A stretch of 64,000 nt of DNA from Bacteroidales bacterium UBA1187 (GTDB lineage: Bacteria > Bacteroidota > Bacteroidia > Bacteroidales > Paludibacteraceae). The stretch lies in NCBI GenBank assembly GCA_002309835.1, contig DBYL01000040.1, forward strand, positions 23,540 to 87,539, in the 5' to 3' direction. The notes below the pieces were generated by a model. The model made no database searches and was not told the origin of the DNA. It saw only the letters and a program-made list of their open reading frames with translations. The position numbers and the translations under genes are program-made. Positions 26,885 to 35,691 of this stretch are shown one piece after another; within the stretch, counting starts at the first letter, position 1; each line of letters begins with the position of its first letter.

Positions 26885-26915
26885 TTGCGTATGTGATTTT
26901 TTTTCACTATCTTTG
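26885..26915 (+). promoter_or_regulatory. Promoter of the waaA-rsgA operon
   Basis: TTGC at 26885, 20-nt spacer, TATCTTTG at 26908-26915, 22 nt before the chosen waaA start. Confidence 0.7.
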
Positions 26916-26937
26916 CAGCCGATTTAAAATAAGATAC

Positions 26938-28173
26938 GTGGGAACGAGTAAATTGAGGACATTATTACGCGGTCAGTGCGCGAGTTTGGATAAAGAGCAC
27001 TTGCCTGTATTAGAGCGGCTTCGCGGAGCTGTATGGTTTCATGCAGCGTCGGTAGGTGAGTTTGAGCAGGCACGTACGCTGATTGAGCGTCTGAAGCGAG
27101 AGCAACCGCAACGCAAGGTAGTAGTCACCTTCTTTAGTCCTTCGGGTTATGAGGCGCGTAAGAACTACGAGCACGCCGATGCGGTGATCTACCTACCCTT
27201 CGCTACGCGGCGCAACGCCAAGCGTTTCTTAGACGCGTTGCAGCCGAGCATGGCGATATTCATCAAGTATGAGTTTTGGCCGGCGTACCTGCGTGAGTTG
27301 AAGAAACGCGGGATTGCGACCTATAGTATCTCTGCTATCTTCCGTCCGGACCAGGTTTTCTTCCGCTGGTACGGCAAGAGTCAACTGAGACTGCTGCATT
27401 GCTTCACGCATATTTACGTGCAGGACGAAGATTCGCGGCGGCTGTTAGCCGAGCACGGCGTGCATGAGTGCTCTGTAGCCGGAGATACCCGTTTTGACCG
27501 TGTGAACGAGATCGTGGGTAATGTCCGCAAGAAAGTAGATACACTGTTAGGCAATGATAAGTTAGTTCCGATCATCCAATTCACCGAAGACTGCGAGCGC
27601 GTGATCGTAGCCGGCAGTACATGGCCGGAGGACGAGGTACTGCTAAAGCAGTATATGGAAGATTTAAGATGGAAGATGGAAGATGGTAAACGGACGAAGC
27701 TTATTCTTGTGCCGCATGAGATCAATGAGGAGCATCTGCACTCTATCTTCCAGCTTTTCCAGGGACGATATACTACGTATAGTGCGATCAGCGGTCCTGT
27801 GCCGGCTATCAGCCGCAGGAACATCTTGCAGCATGCGGATGTATTAGTGATGGACACGATCGGCCTACTCTCCTCGGTATATAATTTCGGTCATGCGGCA
27901 TATATAGGTGGCGGTTTCGGCGTAGGTATTCATAACACCATTGAGGCTGCCGTATATGGTCTGCCGGTGGTTTTCGGACCGAACTATCAGCATTTCCGTG
28001 AGGCGAAAGGACTGATTGAGGCAGGAGCTGCACGAAGTATTAAGAATTATGAGGAATTAGAGGCAGCGCTGGAGACTGCGCTCGACCAACATGAGATAAT
28101 CGGCGCCAAGGCGGCTGCATACGTGCAGTCCGAACTCGGCGCAACAGATAAAATATTTAAAGATTTATTTTAA
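26938..28173 (+). CDS. waaA: 3-deoxy-D-manno-octulosonic acid (Kdo) transferase
   Basis: A 411-residue GT30-family enzyme that adds Kdo to lipid A precursors. Typical blocks are WFHAASVGEFEQARTLIERL, VVTFFSPSGYE, FIKYEFWPAYL and AAYIGGGFGVGIHNTIEAAVYGLPVVFGP. The longest frame begins at a GTG inside the promoter (26893), so the GTG at 26938 is chosen. This start lacks the hydrophobic N-terminal anchor that family members usually have. A heptamer array (27657-27689) inserts residues near MEDLRWKMEDGK. hisS starts at its stop codon. Confidence 0.9.
   Translation: MGTSKLRTLLRGQCASLDKEHLPVLERLRGAVWFHAASVGEFEQARTLIERLKREQPQRKVVVTFFSPSGYEARKNYEHADAVIYLPFATRRNAKRFLDALQPSMAIFIKYEFWPAYLRELKKRGIATYSISAIFRPDQVFFRWYGKSQLRLLHCFTHIYVQDEDSRRLLAEHGVHECSVAGDTRFDRVNEIVGNVRKKVDTLLGNDKLVPIIQFTEDCERVIVAGSTWPEDEVLLKQYMEDLRWKMEDGKRTKLILVPHEINEEHLHSIFQLFQGRYTTYSAISGPVPAISRRNILQHADVLVMDTIGLLSSVYNFGHAAYIGGGFGVGIHNTIEAAVYGLPVVFGPNYQHFREAKGLIEAGAARSIKNYEELEAALETALDQHEIIGAKAAAYVQSELGATDKIFKDLF
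27657..27689. repeat. 7-bp tandem array inside waaA
   Basis: Units like GGAAGAT (two exact adjacent copies, plus TTAAGAT and a partial unit) at a 7-bp period. They encode a hydrophilic loop in the Kdo transferase. Confidence 0.7.
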
Positions 28174-29480
28174 TGGCACAAAAACCAAGTATACCTAAAG
28201 GCACGCGGGATTTCGGACAAGTGGAGATGGCGCGCCGCAATTATATCTTCGATACTATCAAGAGTGTCTTCTGTTTGTATGGTTTTCAGCAGATAGAGAC
28301 ACCGGCGATGGAGAACCTCTCTACCCTTATGGGTAAATACGGAGAGGAAGGTGATAAACTGCTCTTCCGCATTCAGAACAGCGGCGAGAAAGCTGCATTG
28401 GCGCCGGAGAAGGGTCTTCGTTATGATTTGACCGTTCCTTTCGCCCGTTACGTAGTACAGCACCGCGAGGAGATCAGTTTTCCTTTCAAGCGCTTCCAGA
28501 TACAACCGGTTTGGCGTGCGGACCGTCCGCAGAAAGGCCGTTACCGCGAGTTCTATCAATGCGACGTAGATGTCATCGGCAGCAACAGTCTGCTGGGTGA
28601 GTTGGAGTTGGTGCAGATCGTAGAAGAGGTGTACCGCCGTCTGGGTATCCGCGTCTGTCTGCACATCAACAACCGTAAGATACTTGCCGGCATTGCTGAA
28701 GTCATCGGTGCGCCGGATAAGATCATTGACATCACTGTCGCTATTGACAAACTCGATAAGATTGGTGTAGAGGCCGTGAATGCTGAATTGGCGGAACGCG
28801 GACTGAGTGAGAAAGCTGTGAAAGCACTCCAGCCTATCCTCAATCTAGCCGGCACGACTGCCGAGAAACTCACGGCGCTGCGTACTATCCTCGTTAATAG
28901 TGAGATAGGTCTGAAGGGTGTTGCGGAATTGGAGGAGTTATTCGGATTGATTGAGGCCACCGGTGTACAACTGAATATCGAGTTGGATTTATGTCTTGCT
29001 CGCGGACTGAATTACTACACGGGTGCTATCTTTGAAGTGAAAGCGCTGGACGCCCAAATCGGATCTATCACCGGTGGCGGACGTTACGATAACCTGACCG
29101 GAATCTTCGGTATGCCGGATGTCTCGGGTGTCGGAATCTCGTTCGGTGCCGACCGCATCTATGATGTGCTGACGGAGCTGGATTTATTCCCGAAGGAGTT
29201 ACAATCTGCCACGCGAGTGCTATTCGCAACCTTCGGCGACGCAGAATTGCATTATGCGCTCGGTTGGGCAAAAGCGCTGCGTGCGCAGAAAATAGCGGTT
29301 GAAGTGTATCCTGAGCCGACGAAGATGAAGAAGCAGATGGGTTATGCGGATGCCAAACAGATCCCTTACGTAGCTATCGTCGGTGGCGATGAGATGGCGC
29401 AGAACAAAGTGATGCTCAAAGAAATGGCATCGGGTGAACAAAAGCTTGCAACATTAGAAGAGTTATGCACGATACTATAA
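28173..29480 (+). CDS. hisS: Histidyl-tRNA synthetase
   Basis: A 435-residue class II synthetase. Starts PSIPKGTRDFGQVEMARRNYIF; motif 2 region RFQIQPVWRADRPQKGRYREFYQCDVDVIG; histidine-binding signature ARGLNYYTGAIFEV; motif 3 GGGRYDNLTGIFG with GVGISFGADRIYDVL; C-terminal anticodon-binding domain about 335-435. Charges tRNA-His. ATG overlaps the waaA stop by one base; the next gene starts inside its last 16 nt. Confidence 0.97.
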   Translation: MAQKPSIPKGTRDFGQVEMARRNYIFDTIKSVFCLYGFQQIETPAMENLSTLMGKYGEEGDKLLFRIQNSGEKAALAPEKGLRYDLTVPFARYVVQHREEISFPFKRFQIQPVWRADRPQKGRYREFYQCDVDVIGSNSLLGELELVQIVEEVYRRLGIRVCLHINNRKILAGIAEVIGAPDKIIDITVAIDKLDKIGVEAVNAELAERGLSEKAVKALQPILNLAGTTAEKLTALRTILVNSEIGLKGVAELEELFGLIEATGVQLNIELDLCLARGLNYYTGAIFEVKALDAQIGSITGGGRYDNLTGIFGMPDVSGVGISFGADRIYDVLTELDLFPKELQSATRVLFATFGDAELHYALGWAKALRAQKIAVEVYPEPTKMKKQMGYADAKQIPYVAIVGGDEMAQNKVMLKEMASGEQKLATLEELCTIL

Positions 29481-30004
29481 AACAATTTGACCATGTGACG
29501 GCAAAATGCCGGACGATCTTCGTGGATAAGATGAGTGACTACGGTCCTTCGTGGCGCATCTTCCGTCTGCATGGCATTACAGACCAGTTATATATCAAAG
29601 CTTGTAACATCCGTCAGCGTCAGGAGACAGGTGTAAGTCTGGTGGGTGATGATATAGAGGGCAATCTGCGCGCTATCGTGAACTATGGCATCATGGCGAT
29701 CATCCAGGAGCGTAAGGGCTATGCGGATGCGACCGATATGAGTAGTGAAGAAGCTACGAAGTTATACGACGGAGTGCTGCAGGAAGCGAAAGAACTGATG
29801 GTGCGCAAGAACCACGATTACGGCGAGGCCTGGCGGGAGATGAGCAAAGAAGGTATCGTAGATATGATCCTCGCGAAGATTATTCGTATCAAGAATATAC
29901 TCGCCAATAATGGTAAGACCATCGCTTCTGAAGGAACCGAAGGTAATTATTTCGATATCATCAATTATGCTATTTTTGACCTGATTCATTATGAAGAAGA
30001 TTGA
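29465..30004 (+). CDS. DUF1599 (Nmad1-like) protein
   Basis: A 179-residue soluble protein with two copies of the DUF1599 pattern: KMSDYGPSWRIFRLHGITDQLYIKACNIRQ in the first half and KNHDYGEAWREMSKEGIVDMILAKIIRIKNIL in the second, each followed by GNLRAIVNYGIMAII or GNYFDIINYAIFDLI. This duplication is typical of the Bacteroidetes family. The domain has been linked to nucleotide modification, but no activity can be assigned here. Overlaps hisS by 16 nt and the next gene by 14 nt. Confidence 0.85.
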   Translation: MHDTIKQFDHVTAKCRTIFVDKMSDYGPSWRIFRLHGITDQLYIKACNIRQRQETGVSLVGDDIEGNLRAIVNYGIMAIIQERKGYADATDMSSEEATKLYDGVLQEAKELMVRKNHDYGEAWREMSKEGIVDMILAKIIRIKNILANNGKTIASEGTEGNYFDIINYAIFDLIHYEED

Positions 30005-31103
30005 TAAAGCACTCCATATAACGGGTTCTATCACCCGCACGCTGTTAGGTGTGACGTTTCTCTTCTCGAGTTTCGTAAAGGCCGTTGACCCGCTGGGTAC
30101 AGTCTATAAGATAGAAGACTATCTGAAAGCTTTCGGCGGTTTTGCTACTGACCTGCTTCCTTTAGCTGGAACTGCAGCAGTGTGTCTTATTGCTGTTGAA
30201 TGGATGTTGGGCATATGCATGTTAGCAAATATCCGCACGCATTGGACGAGTTGGTTAGCTCTTGCTTTCTACCTTGTCATGACACCCCTTACGCTTTGGA
30301 TTGCGTTAACCAATCCTATCAGCGACTGCGGTTGTTTTGGTGATGCATTGGTACTGACGAATTGGCAGACTTTCTGGAAGAATATAGTGCTGCTTAGTCT
30401 TGTCGTCATCCTATTGGTATGCCGCAAAGCTATTCCACAGACCTTTACGTGGCCGGCAGAGATAATCATTGCCGGTATCGGTTTAGGTGCGTTAATCAAT
30501 ATCATGTGTTACAGTTATAACCACCTGCCGCCTATGGATTTCCGTCCGTATAAAGTAGGCAATCATATCCCTACTCTCATGGAAATACCGGAAGATGCGG
30601 AGGCCGATGTCTATGAGACAACGCTGATCTATGAGAAAGATGGCGTACAACAGGAGTTCACGCTCGACAACTACCCCAAAGGCGACAGTACATGGACCTT
30701 CGTAGACCAGAAATCGAAACTCATCAAGAAAGGCTATGAAGCTCCTATTCATGACTTTGAAATCCTAACCATGGACTTCGATGATATCACGTATGATGTA
30801 TTGGAATCCGAAGAACCCATCACGCTTGTAATCATTTATGAGATTAAGAAGATGAATCGCTCGCAAATGGATAAACTACGCTCTATCATTCACGAACGGA
30901 GTAAGGTGTATGTACTTACCGGTTCCGGAGAAGACGAAGTTATCGAACTGGCCGAGGAGTTAGGCTGGGACGAAGAGACCACATGGGCAACCTTCTGTTA
31001 TACTGATCCCGTCACGCTGAAGACTATCGTGCGTGCGAACCCGGGACTGATTGTTGTACAGAACGGTACTATTATTGAGAAAAAGAATTTTAAACAACTA
31101 TAG
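29991..31103 (+). CDS. DoxX/MauE-like membrane protein (BT_3928-type)
   Basis: A 370-residue protein: four membrane helices (about 10-165) with the conserved MauE/DoxX motif DCGCFGDAL (Asp112, Cys113, Cys115), then a periplasmic-looking domain (about 170-370) with a degenerate thioredoxin-like fold (ITLVIIYEIKK, GLIVVQNGTIIEKKNF) but no CxxC. Its place between the DUF1599 gene and tpiA matches the conserved Bacteroidetes order. Function unknown; the cysteine pair suggests redox chemistry. Compare the paralogue at 48014, which does have a CxxC. Confidence 0.85.
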   Translation: MKKIDKALHITGSITRTLLGVTFLFSSFVKAVDPLGTVYKIEDYLKAFGGFATDLLPLAGTAAVCLIAVEWMLGICMLANIRTHWTSWLALAFYLVMTPLTLWIALTNPISDCGCFGDALVLTNWQTFWKNIVLLSLVVILLVCRKAIPQTFTWPAEIIIAGIGLGALINIMCYSYNHLPPMDFRPYKVGNHIPTLMEIPEDAEADVYETTLIYEKDGVQQEFTLDNYPKGDSTWTFVDQKSKLIKKGYEAPIHDFEILTMDFDDITYDVLESEEPITLVIIYEIKKMNRSQMDKLRSIIHERSKVYVLTGSGEDEVIELAEELGWDEETTWATFCYTDPVTLKTIVRANPGLIVVQNGTIIEKKNFKQL

Positions 31104-31106
31104 AAT

Positions 31107-31859
31107 ATGGCAAGAATTAAAATGGTTGCAGGTAACTGGAAGATGAACAAGAACCTGCAGGAAGGTGTAGCTTTAGCTACCGAATTGAAAGAAGCAGTAA
31201 AAGATCCTAAATGCGCCGTCGTTATCGGTACGCCGTTTATCCACTTGGCTACCGTGGCTGAGTTGCTCAAGGGTTCGCCGATCAAGGTAGCTGCAGAGAA
31301 CTGCGCAGACCACGAGAAAGGTGCTTACACCGGTGAGGTAAGCGCAGAGATGGTGAAGAGCACGGGTGCTGAATACGTCATCCTCGGTCACTCGGAGCGC
31401 CGTCAGTACTACGCTGAGAGCTACGAGATGCTGGCAGAGAAGACCCGTCTGGCACTGGCTAACGGTCTGAAAGTCATCTTCTGTATCGGTGAGGTAAAAG
31501 AGGAGCGCGAGGCAGGCAAGCAGAACGAGGTAGTGAAAGCACAACTCGAAGGATCTGTCTTCGGTCTGAGCGCTGAGGAGTGGAAGAATATCACCCTGGC
31601 TTACGAACCAGTTTGGGCAATCGGTACGGGTCTTACGGCCACGCCGGAGCAGGCACAGGAGATCCATGCATACATCCGCAGCCTCGTGGCTGAGAAGTTC
31701 GGTAAGGCTGCTGCAGACGACACCACCATCCTCTATGGCGGTAGCTGCAACGATAAGAACGCAGCAGAGCTCTTCGCGTGCCCGGATATCGACGGTGGCC
31801 TCATCGGTGGCGCTGCCCTCGTAGCAGAGAAATTCTTAGCGATTATTGCAGCTAGATAA
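31107..31859 (+). CDS. tpiA: Triosephosphate isomerase
   Basis: A 250-residue glycolytic TIM-barrel enzyme interconverting dihydroxyacetone phosphate and glyceraldehyde 3-phosphate. Catalytic features: GNWKMN (Lys), YVILGHSERRQYY (His), AYEPVWAIGTG (Glu) and phosphate loop LYGGSCNDKNA with GGLIGGAAL. Full length. Its last codons (GCT AGA TAA) are the first unit of an octamer repeat array that leads directly to the next start codon. Confidence 0.97.
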   Translation: MARIKMVAGNWKMNKNLQEGVALATELKEAVKDPKCAVVIGTPFIHLATVAELLKGSPIKVAAENCADHEKGAYTGEVSAEMVKSTGAEYVILGHSERRQYYAESYEMLAEKTRLALANGLKVIFCIGEVKEEREAGKQNEVVKAQLEGSVFGLSAEEWKNITLAYEPVWAIGTGLTATPEQAQEIHAYIRSLVAEKFGKAAADDTTILYGGSCNDKNAAELFACPDIDGGLIGGAALVAEKFLAIIAAR

Positions 31860-31899
31860 CTAGATAACTAGACGACTAGTCGACTAGACAACTAGTAAC
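31852..31899. repeat. Six tandem 8-bp CTAG units
   Basis: CTAG occurs at 31852, 31860, 31868, 31876, 31884 and 31892, exactly 8 bp apart (units such as CTAGATAA and CTAGACGA). The array begins in the last sense codons of tpiA and ends at the base before the next ATG (31900). Confidence 0.85.
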
Positions 31900-32424
31900 A
31901 TGGCCTTGGTTAAATCTATTAATAGAAACGGAGAGATCCTTACCCCGCACATCGCTGACGACGTCTTCATGGCGGAGAACGCCACGGTGGTTGGCGATGT
32001 GACGGTGGGTGAAGGAAGCAGCTTATGGTTCAATTCTGTGCTGCGCGGAGACGTGAATACCATCGTCGTCGGGAAACACTGTAACATACAGGATGGCGCA
32101 GTGCTCCATACGCTCTACCAGAAATCGACCATCACCCTCGGCGACTACGTGTCTGTAGGACACAACGTCACCATCCACGGTGCAGATGTCGATGACTACG
32201 CCCTGATAGGTATGGGTGCTACTCTACTCGACGGTGCCCACGTAGGCGAAGGAGCCATCGTAGCGGCGAACGCGCTGGTGCTCAAAGGCACACAGATAGG
32301 TCCGCACGAGATCTGGGGCGGCGTGCCGGCGAAATTCATCAAGAAAGCCGATCCCGCCCAGACAGAAGAGATCAATAAGAAAATAGCGAACAACTACGCC
32401 ATGTACGCTAGTTGGTACCGGTGA
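31900..32424 (+). CDS. Gamma-class carbonic anhydrase family protein
   Basis: A 174-residue left-handed parallel beta-helix (hexapeptide repeat) protein. Zinc-ligand histidines are in place: AVLHT, SVGHNVTIHG. The RGDVNTIVVGKHCNIQDGAV and IGMGATLLDGAHVGEGAIVAANALV stretches are typical of the YrdA/PaaY/CaiE-like subgroup. May hydrate carbon dioxide; many of these proteins lack tested activity. The start codon directly abuts the octamer array. The stop codon sits in a 15-nt palindrome. Confidence 0.9.
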   Translation: MALVKSINRNGEILTPHIADDVFMAENATVVGDVTVGEGSSLWFNSVLRGDVNTIVVGKHCNIQDGAVLHTLYQKSTITLGDYVSVGHNVTIHGADVDDYALIGMGATLLDGAHVGEGAIVAANALVLKGTQIGPHEIWGGVPAKFIKKADPAQTEEINKKIANNYAMYASWYR

Positions 32425-32432
32425 GTCACCGG
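32418..32432. repeat. Palindrome over the carbonic anhydrase stop codon
   Basis: CCGGTGAGTCACCGG: two perfect 7-bp arms around a single central base, spanning the TGA stop at 32422-32424. No T-run follows, so it is not a classic terminator. Confidence 0.6.
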
Positions 32433-32457
32433 AGACAAACATAACAACGCTACTACT

Positions 32458-33162
32458 ATGTATAAACGAATATTATTAAAACTTTCCGGCGAGAGTTTGG
32501 CCGGAGAGAGCAAGCAAGGTATTGATACCCAGCGCTTGACTGAGTACGCTCAGCAAGTTAAAGCCATCGCTCAGAAGGGCGTGCAGATTGGTATCGTCAT
32601 CGGTGGCGGGAATATCTTCCGCGGTCTGAGTGGTGCCCAGAGAGGTTTTGATCGCGTCAAAGGTGACCAGATGGGTATGCTTGCAACCGTCATTAACGCT
32701 TTAGCGTTACAGTCCGCTCTCGAAGCTATCGGTCAACCTGTACGTGTACTGACCTCCATCCGTATGGAACCCGTAGGAGACTTTTACAGCCCTGCGAAAG
32801 CTATCCGTCTGTTAGAAGGCGGTAACGTAGTCATCCTTGCCGGCGGCACCGGAGCACCCTACTTCACTACCGATACAGGATCGAGTCTGCGTGCACTGGA
32901 GATCAAAGCCGAGGTGATGCTCAAGGGTACCCGCGTGGACGGTATTTACACTGCTGACCCCGAGAAAGACCCGAAGGCTACGAAGTTCGATGAGATCACG
33001 TATGACGAAGTCATCCGTCGCGGACTAAAAGTGATGGACCTCACGGCTACAGCCATGGCCAAAGAGAACGGTCTGCCCATCTATGTATTTAACATGGATA
33101 TCCCGGGTAACCTGGAGAAAGTTATCAACGGAGATAAAATAGGAACACTTGTAAAACCCTAA
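32458..33162 (+). CDS. pyrH: UMP kinase
   Basis: A 234-residue amino-acid-kinase-fold enzyme that phosphorylates UMP to UDP. Motifs: LKLSGESLAGE at the start, GIVIGGGNIFRG, GDQMGMLATVINALAL, ILAGGTGAPYFTTDTGSSLRALE and DGIYTADPEKDPKATKFD. Length normal. The frr gene follows 4 nt later, the usual pyrH-frr pairing. Confidence 0.97.
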   Translation: MYKRILLKLSGESLAGESKQGIDTQRLTEYAQQVKAIAQKGVQIGIVIGGGNIFRGLSGAQRGFDRVKGDQMGMLATVINALALQSALEAIGQPVRVLTSIRMEPVGDFYSPAKAIRLLEGGNVVILAGGTGAPYFTTDTGSSLRALEIKAEVMLKGTRVDGIYTADPEKDPKATKFDEITYDEVIRRGLKVMDLTATAMAKENGLPIYVFNMDIPGNLEKVINGDKIGTLVKP

Positions 33163-33166
33163 TAGT

Positions 33167-33730
33167 ATGGAAGACGAACTTGAATTGTATCAATCTGCAG
33201 CCGAAGAACAAATGCAGAACTCTGTCGCTCACTTGGACGACACCCTTCAGCACATCCGTGCCGGCAAAGCCAACCCACGTATCTTAGACCCTATCAAGGT
33301 AGATTACTATGGCACTCTGTCGCCGCTTAGTAGCTGTGCTACTATCGTGACGCCGGATGCACGAACGATCGCTATCACGCCGTGGGAGAAGAAACTCATC
33401 GGTGACATTGAGCGCGCGATCATCAACTCGAATATCGGTCTGGCTCCGTCGAATAACGGAGAGACCATCCGTCTGGTGTTACCACCGTTGACCGAAGAGC
33501 GTCGTCGTGAACTCTGCAAGCAATGTAAAGCCGAAGCTGAGAGCGCTAAGATGTCCATCCGTAATGCCCGCCGTGACGCCATCGAGGAGTTTAAGAAACT
33601 CGTGAAGAACGGTCTGAGCGAAGACATCGAGAAAGATGCCGAAGAGGACATCCAAAAGGTGCACGACAAATATATCGCTAAGGTTGACGCCCTCTACGCC
33701 GCCAAAGAGAAAGAGATTATGACGGTTTAA
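33167..33730 (+). CDS. frr: Ribosome recycling factor
   Basis: A 187-residue factor that splits post-termination ribosomes with EF-G. Family pattern: MQNSVAHLDDTLQHIRAGKANPRILDPIKVDYYG, TIAITPWEKKLIGDIERAIINSNIGLAPSNNGETIRLVLPPLTEERR, and a helical C-terminus. Forms the expected pair with pyrH. A 7-bp repeat array starts 2 nt after its stop. Confidence 0.97.
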   Translation: MEDELELYQSAAEEQMQNSVAHLDDTLQHIRAGKANPRILDPIKVDYYGTLSPLSSCATIVTPDARTIAITPWEKKLIGDIERAIINSNIGLAPSNNGETIRLVLPPLTEERRRELCKQCKAEAESAKMSIRNARRDAIEEFKKLVKNGLSEDIEKDAEEDIQKVHDKYIAKVDALYAAKEKEIMTV

Positions 33731-33732
33731 CC

Positions 33733-33760
33733 GTTTAGCGATTAGCGTTGAGCGTTGAGA
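33733..33760. repeat. 7-bp tandem array between frr and rsgA
   Basis: Four units of type GTTTAGC / GATTAGC / GTTGAGC / GTTGAGA. The last unit contains the TTG start codon of rsgA. Confidence 0.8.
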
Positions 33761-34678
33761 GGTTTAGTCATCAAATCTACGGGTAGCAGTTACATCGTTC
33801 GTATGGACGATGGTACGAATGCGGAATGTCGAATCAAAGGCAACTTCCGCATTCGTGGTATTCGTAGTACCAATCCGATTGCTGTTGGCGATTATGTGAT
33901 GGTGCAGACGCTTGCGGATGGCACCAATTGGATTGCGGAAATCGAGGAGCGGAAGAATTATATCATCCGTCGTTCGACGAACCTAAGCAAAGAGAGCCAT
34001 ATACTCGCCTCCAATATCGACCAGGTGGCGCTTATCGTCACAGTGAACCACCCGGTGACGAGTACCACATTCATCGATCGTTTCTTAGCTACATGCGAGG
34101 CTTACCGCGTGCAAACGACCTTGATTTTCAATAAGATAGATTTGCTCACAGACGAAGAGATCGCGCAGTTGGAGGAGTTGCGAGCGCTCTATGAAGGTTT
34201 AGGTTACCCTACCCTCGCCATCAGTGCCAAGAGCGGAGATTGCAAAGCAGTCCAAAGGGCTCTGGCAGGAAAAGTGACCTTGCTAAGCGGTAACTCCGGT
34301 GTAGGCAAAAGCACCCTTCTCAATGCCCTTTTCGGGAAAGAACTCACGCGTACAGGTAAGATCTCCGATGCACATGACAAAGGAATGCATACGACGACTT
34401 TCAGCGAGATGTATTTCCTACCGGATGGCGGCGCCGTGATTGACACTCCGGGTATCAAAGGTTTCGGATCTATAGACATGAAACGCGAGGAGGTAGGGCA
34501 TTATTTCCGCGAGATCTTCCGCATCGGTCGTGACTGCCGTTTCGGAAACTGCACCCATACGGGTGAACCCGGTTGCGCCGTACATGACGCACTAATAACG
34601 GGAGACGTTGCCATCTCCCGTTACGAATCGTATCTATCAATGTTAGACGATACTACAGAAGGAAAGTATCGAGTGTAG
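33755..34678 (+). CDS. rsgA: Small ribosomal subunit biogenesis GTPase RsgA
   Basis: A 307-residue circularly permuted GTPase acting late in 30S assembly. N-terminal OB fold (about 1-70; RGLVIKSTGSSYIVR), then G4 FNKIDL, G1 GNSGVGKST, G3 DTPGIKGFG, and a C-terminal zinc-binding region (CRFGNCTHTGEPGCAV). The start is a TTG inside a heptamer repeat; an in-frame TGA lies two codons upstream and the next ATG would remove part of the OB fold. The 3' end overlaps the convergent korB by 26 nt. Confidence 0.95.
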   Translation: MRGLVIKSTGSSYIVRMDDGTNAECRIKGNFRIRGIRSTNPIAVGDYVMVQTLADGTNWIAEIEERKNYIIRRSTNLSKESHILASNIDQVALIVTVNHPVTSTTFIDRFLATCEAYRVQTTLIFNKIDLLTDEEIAQLEELRALYEGLGYPTLAISAKSGDCKAVQRALAGKVTLLSGNSGVGKSTLLNALFGKELTRTGKISDAHDKGMHTTTFSEMYFLPDGGAVIDTPGIKGFGSIDMKREEVGHYFREIFRIGRDCRFGNCTHTGEPGCAVHDALITGDVAISRYESYLSMLDDTTEGKYRV

Positions 34679-35687
34679 CCGTCAGTTCGTCAAAGGTCTT
34701 CGCTTTGGCTTTCTCACGTACTTCTTTTATCTGATCATTCACCGCCTGGTCATATGTCTGCGCTTCTACATCGCGGATGACGCCTAAGGCTACAGGCAGG
34801 CTGAAGTCTGCATTCTGCTCACTGACGTCCGTGAAACGCTCCTGCCCCATCAATGCTAATAAGCGATGGAGCGTCGGATCCTGCTGACGGGCGTCGTGCG
34901 TGAGTACACGCGAGTCATCAGCGGCCACTACAATAATACGCGGAACGAAGGTCTGCGGGTCGATTTCTACAGCAAGTCCTTTATCTTTATTCGCTCCGAA
35001 AATCATCTTCTCGCCGTGCTTAAGCACAATCGAGTGCTCAGCGCGTTGCTCGCGGTCCGCTATCCACGCGTGCGTACCATTATTAAATATAACGCAATTC
35101 ACGAGGCATTCTACGATTGAACAACCCTTATGTTGCTGCGCCGCCACGAGGCAGTCCACCGTCGTCGGTACATCAACATCCAGCGTGCGGGCGAAGAAAG
35201 TGCCGCGTGCGCCTAACACCAGTTCAGCAGGGATGAACGGCCGCTCAACCGTACCGAACGGACTTGATTTGGATACAAAGCCCTTGGGACTCGTAGGCGA
35301 GTACTGACCTTTGGTCAGTCCGTAGATGCGGTTATTAAACATACAGACATTCAAGTCCACATTTCTACGTATCTCATGAATGAAATGGTTCCCTCCGATA
35401 GCCAGACAGTCGCCGTCACCACTCATCTGCCATACAGTTAGTTCCGGGTGACTCGTTTTCACACCTGTGGCAACCGCACCTCCACGACCGTGGATTGTAT
35501 TAAATCCGTAGGTATTCAGATAATGCGGCATACGACTCGAACAACCGATACCGGAGATGACTGCTACGTTATGAGGTTCGATACCTATCTGCGCCATGGC
35601 TTTCTGAAGCGCCATACATATCGCATGATCACCACAACCGGGACAGAAACGTACGTATTGATCTGATTTAAATTGAGAAGCTTCCAT
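34653..35687 (-). CDS. korB: 2-oxoacid:ferredoxin oxidoreductase, beta subunit
   Basis: A 344-residue thiamine-diphosphate-binding subunit, paired with the alpha-gamma fusion upstream. Motifs: FCPGCGDHAICMALQKA (cluster and cofactor contact), GIGCSSRMP, HGRGGAVATGVKTSHPEL and GDGDCLAIGGNHFIHEIRRNVD. Likely oxidises 2-oxoglutarate or a related 2-oxoacid to an acyl-CoA with ferredoxin reduction, linking the TCA branch to anaerobic redox. 20 nt after korA. Confidence 0.92.
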   Translation of the reverse strand: MEASQFKSDQYVRFCPGCGDHAICMALQKAMAQIGIEPHNVAVISGIGCSSRMPHYLNTYGFNTIHGRGGAVATGVKTSHPELTVWQMSGDGDCLAIGGNHFIHEIRRNVDLNVCMFNNRIYGLTKGQYSPTSPKGFVSKSSPFGTVERPFIPAELVLGARGTFFARTLDVDVPTTVDCLVAAQQHKGCSIVECLVNCVIFNNGTHAWIADREQRAEHSIVLKHGEKMIFGANKDKGLAVEIDPQTFVPRIIVVAADDSRVLTHDARQQDPTLHRLLALMGQERFTDVSEQNADFSLPVALGVIRDVEAQTYDQAVNDQIKEVREKAKAKTFDELTATLDTFLL

Positions 35688-35691
35688 AATC

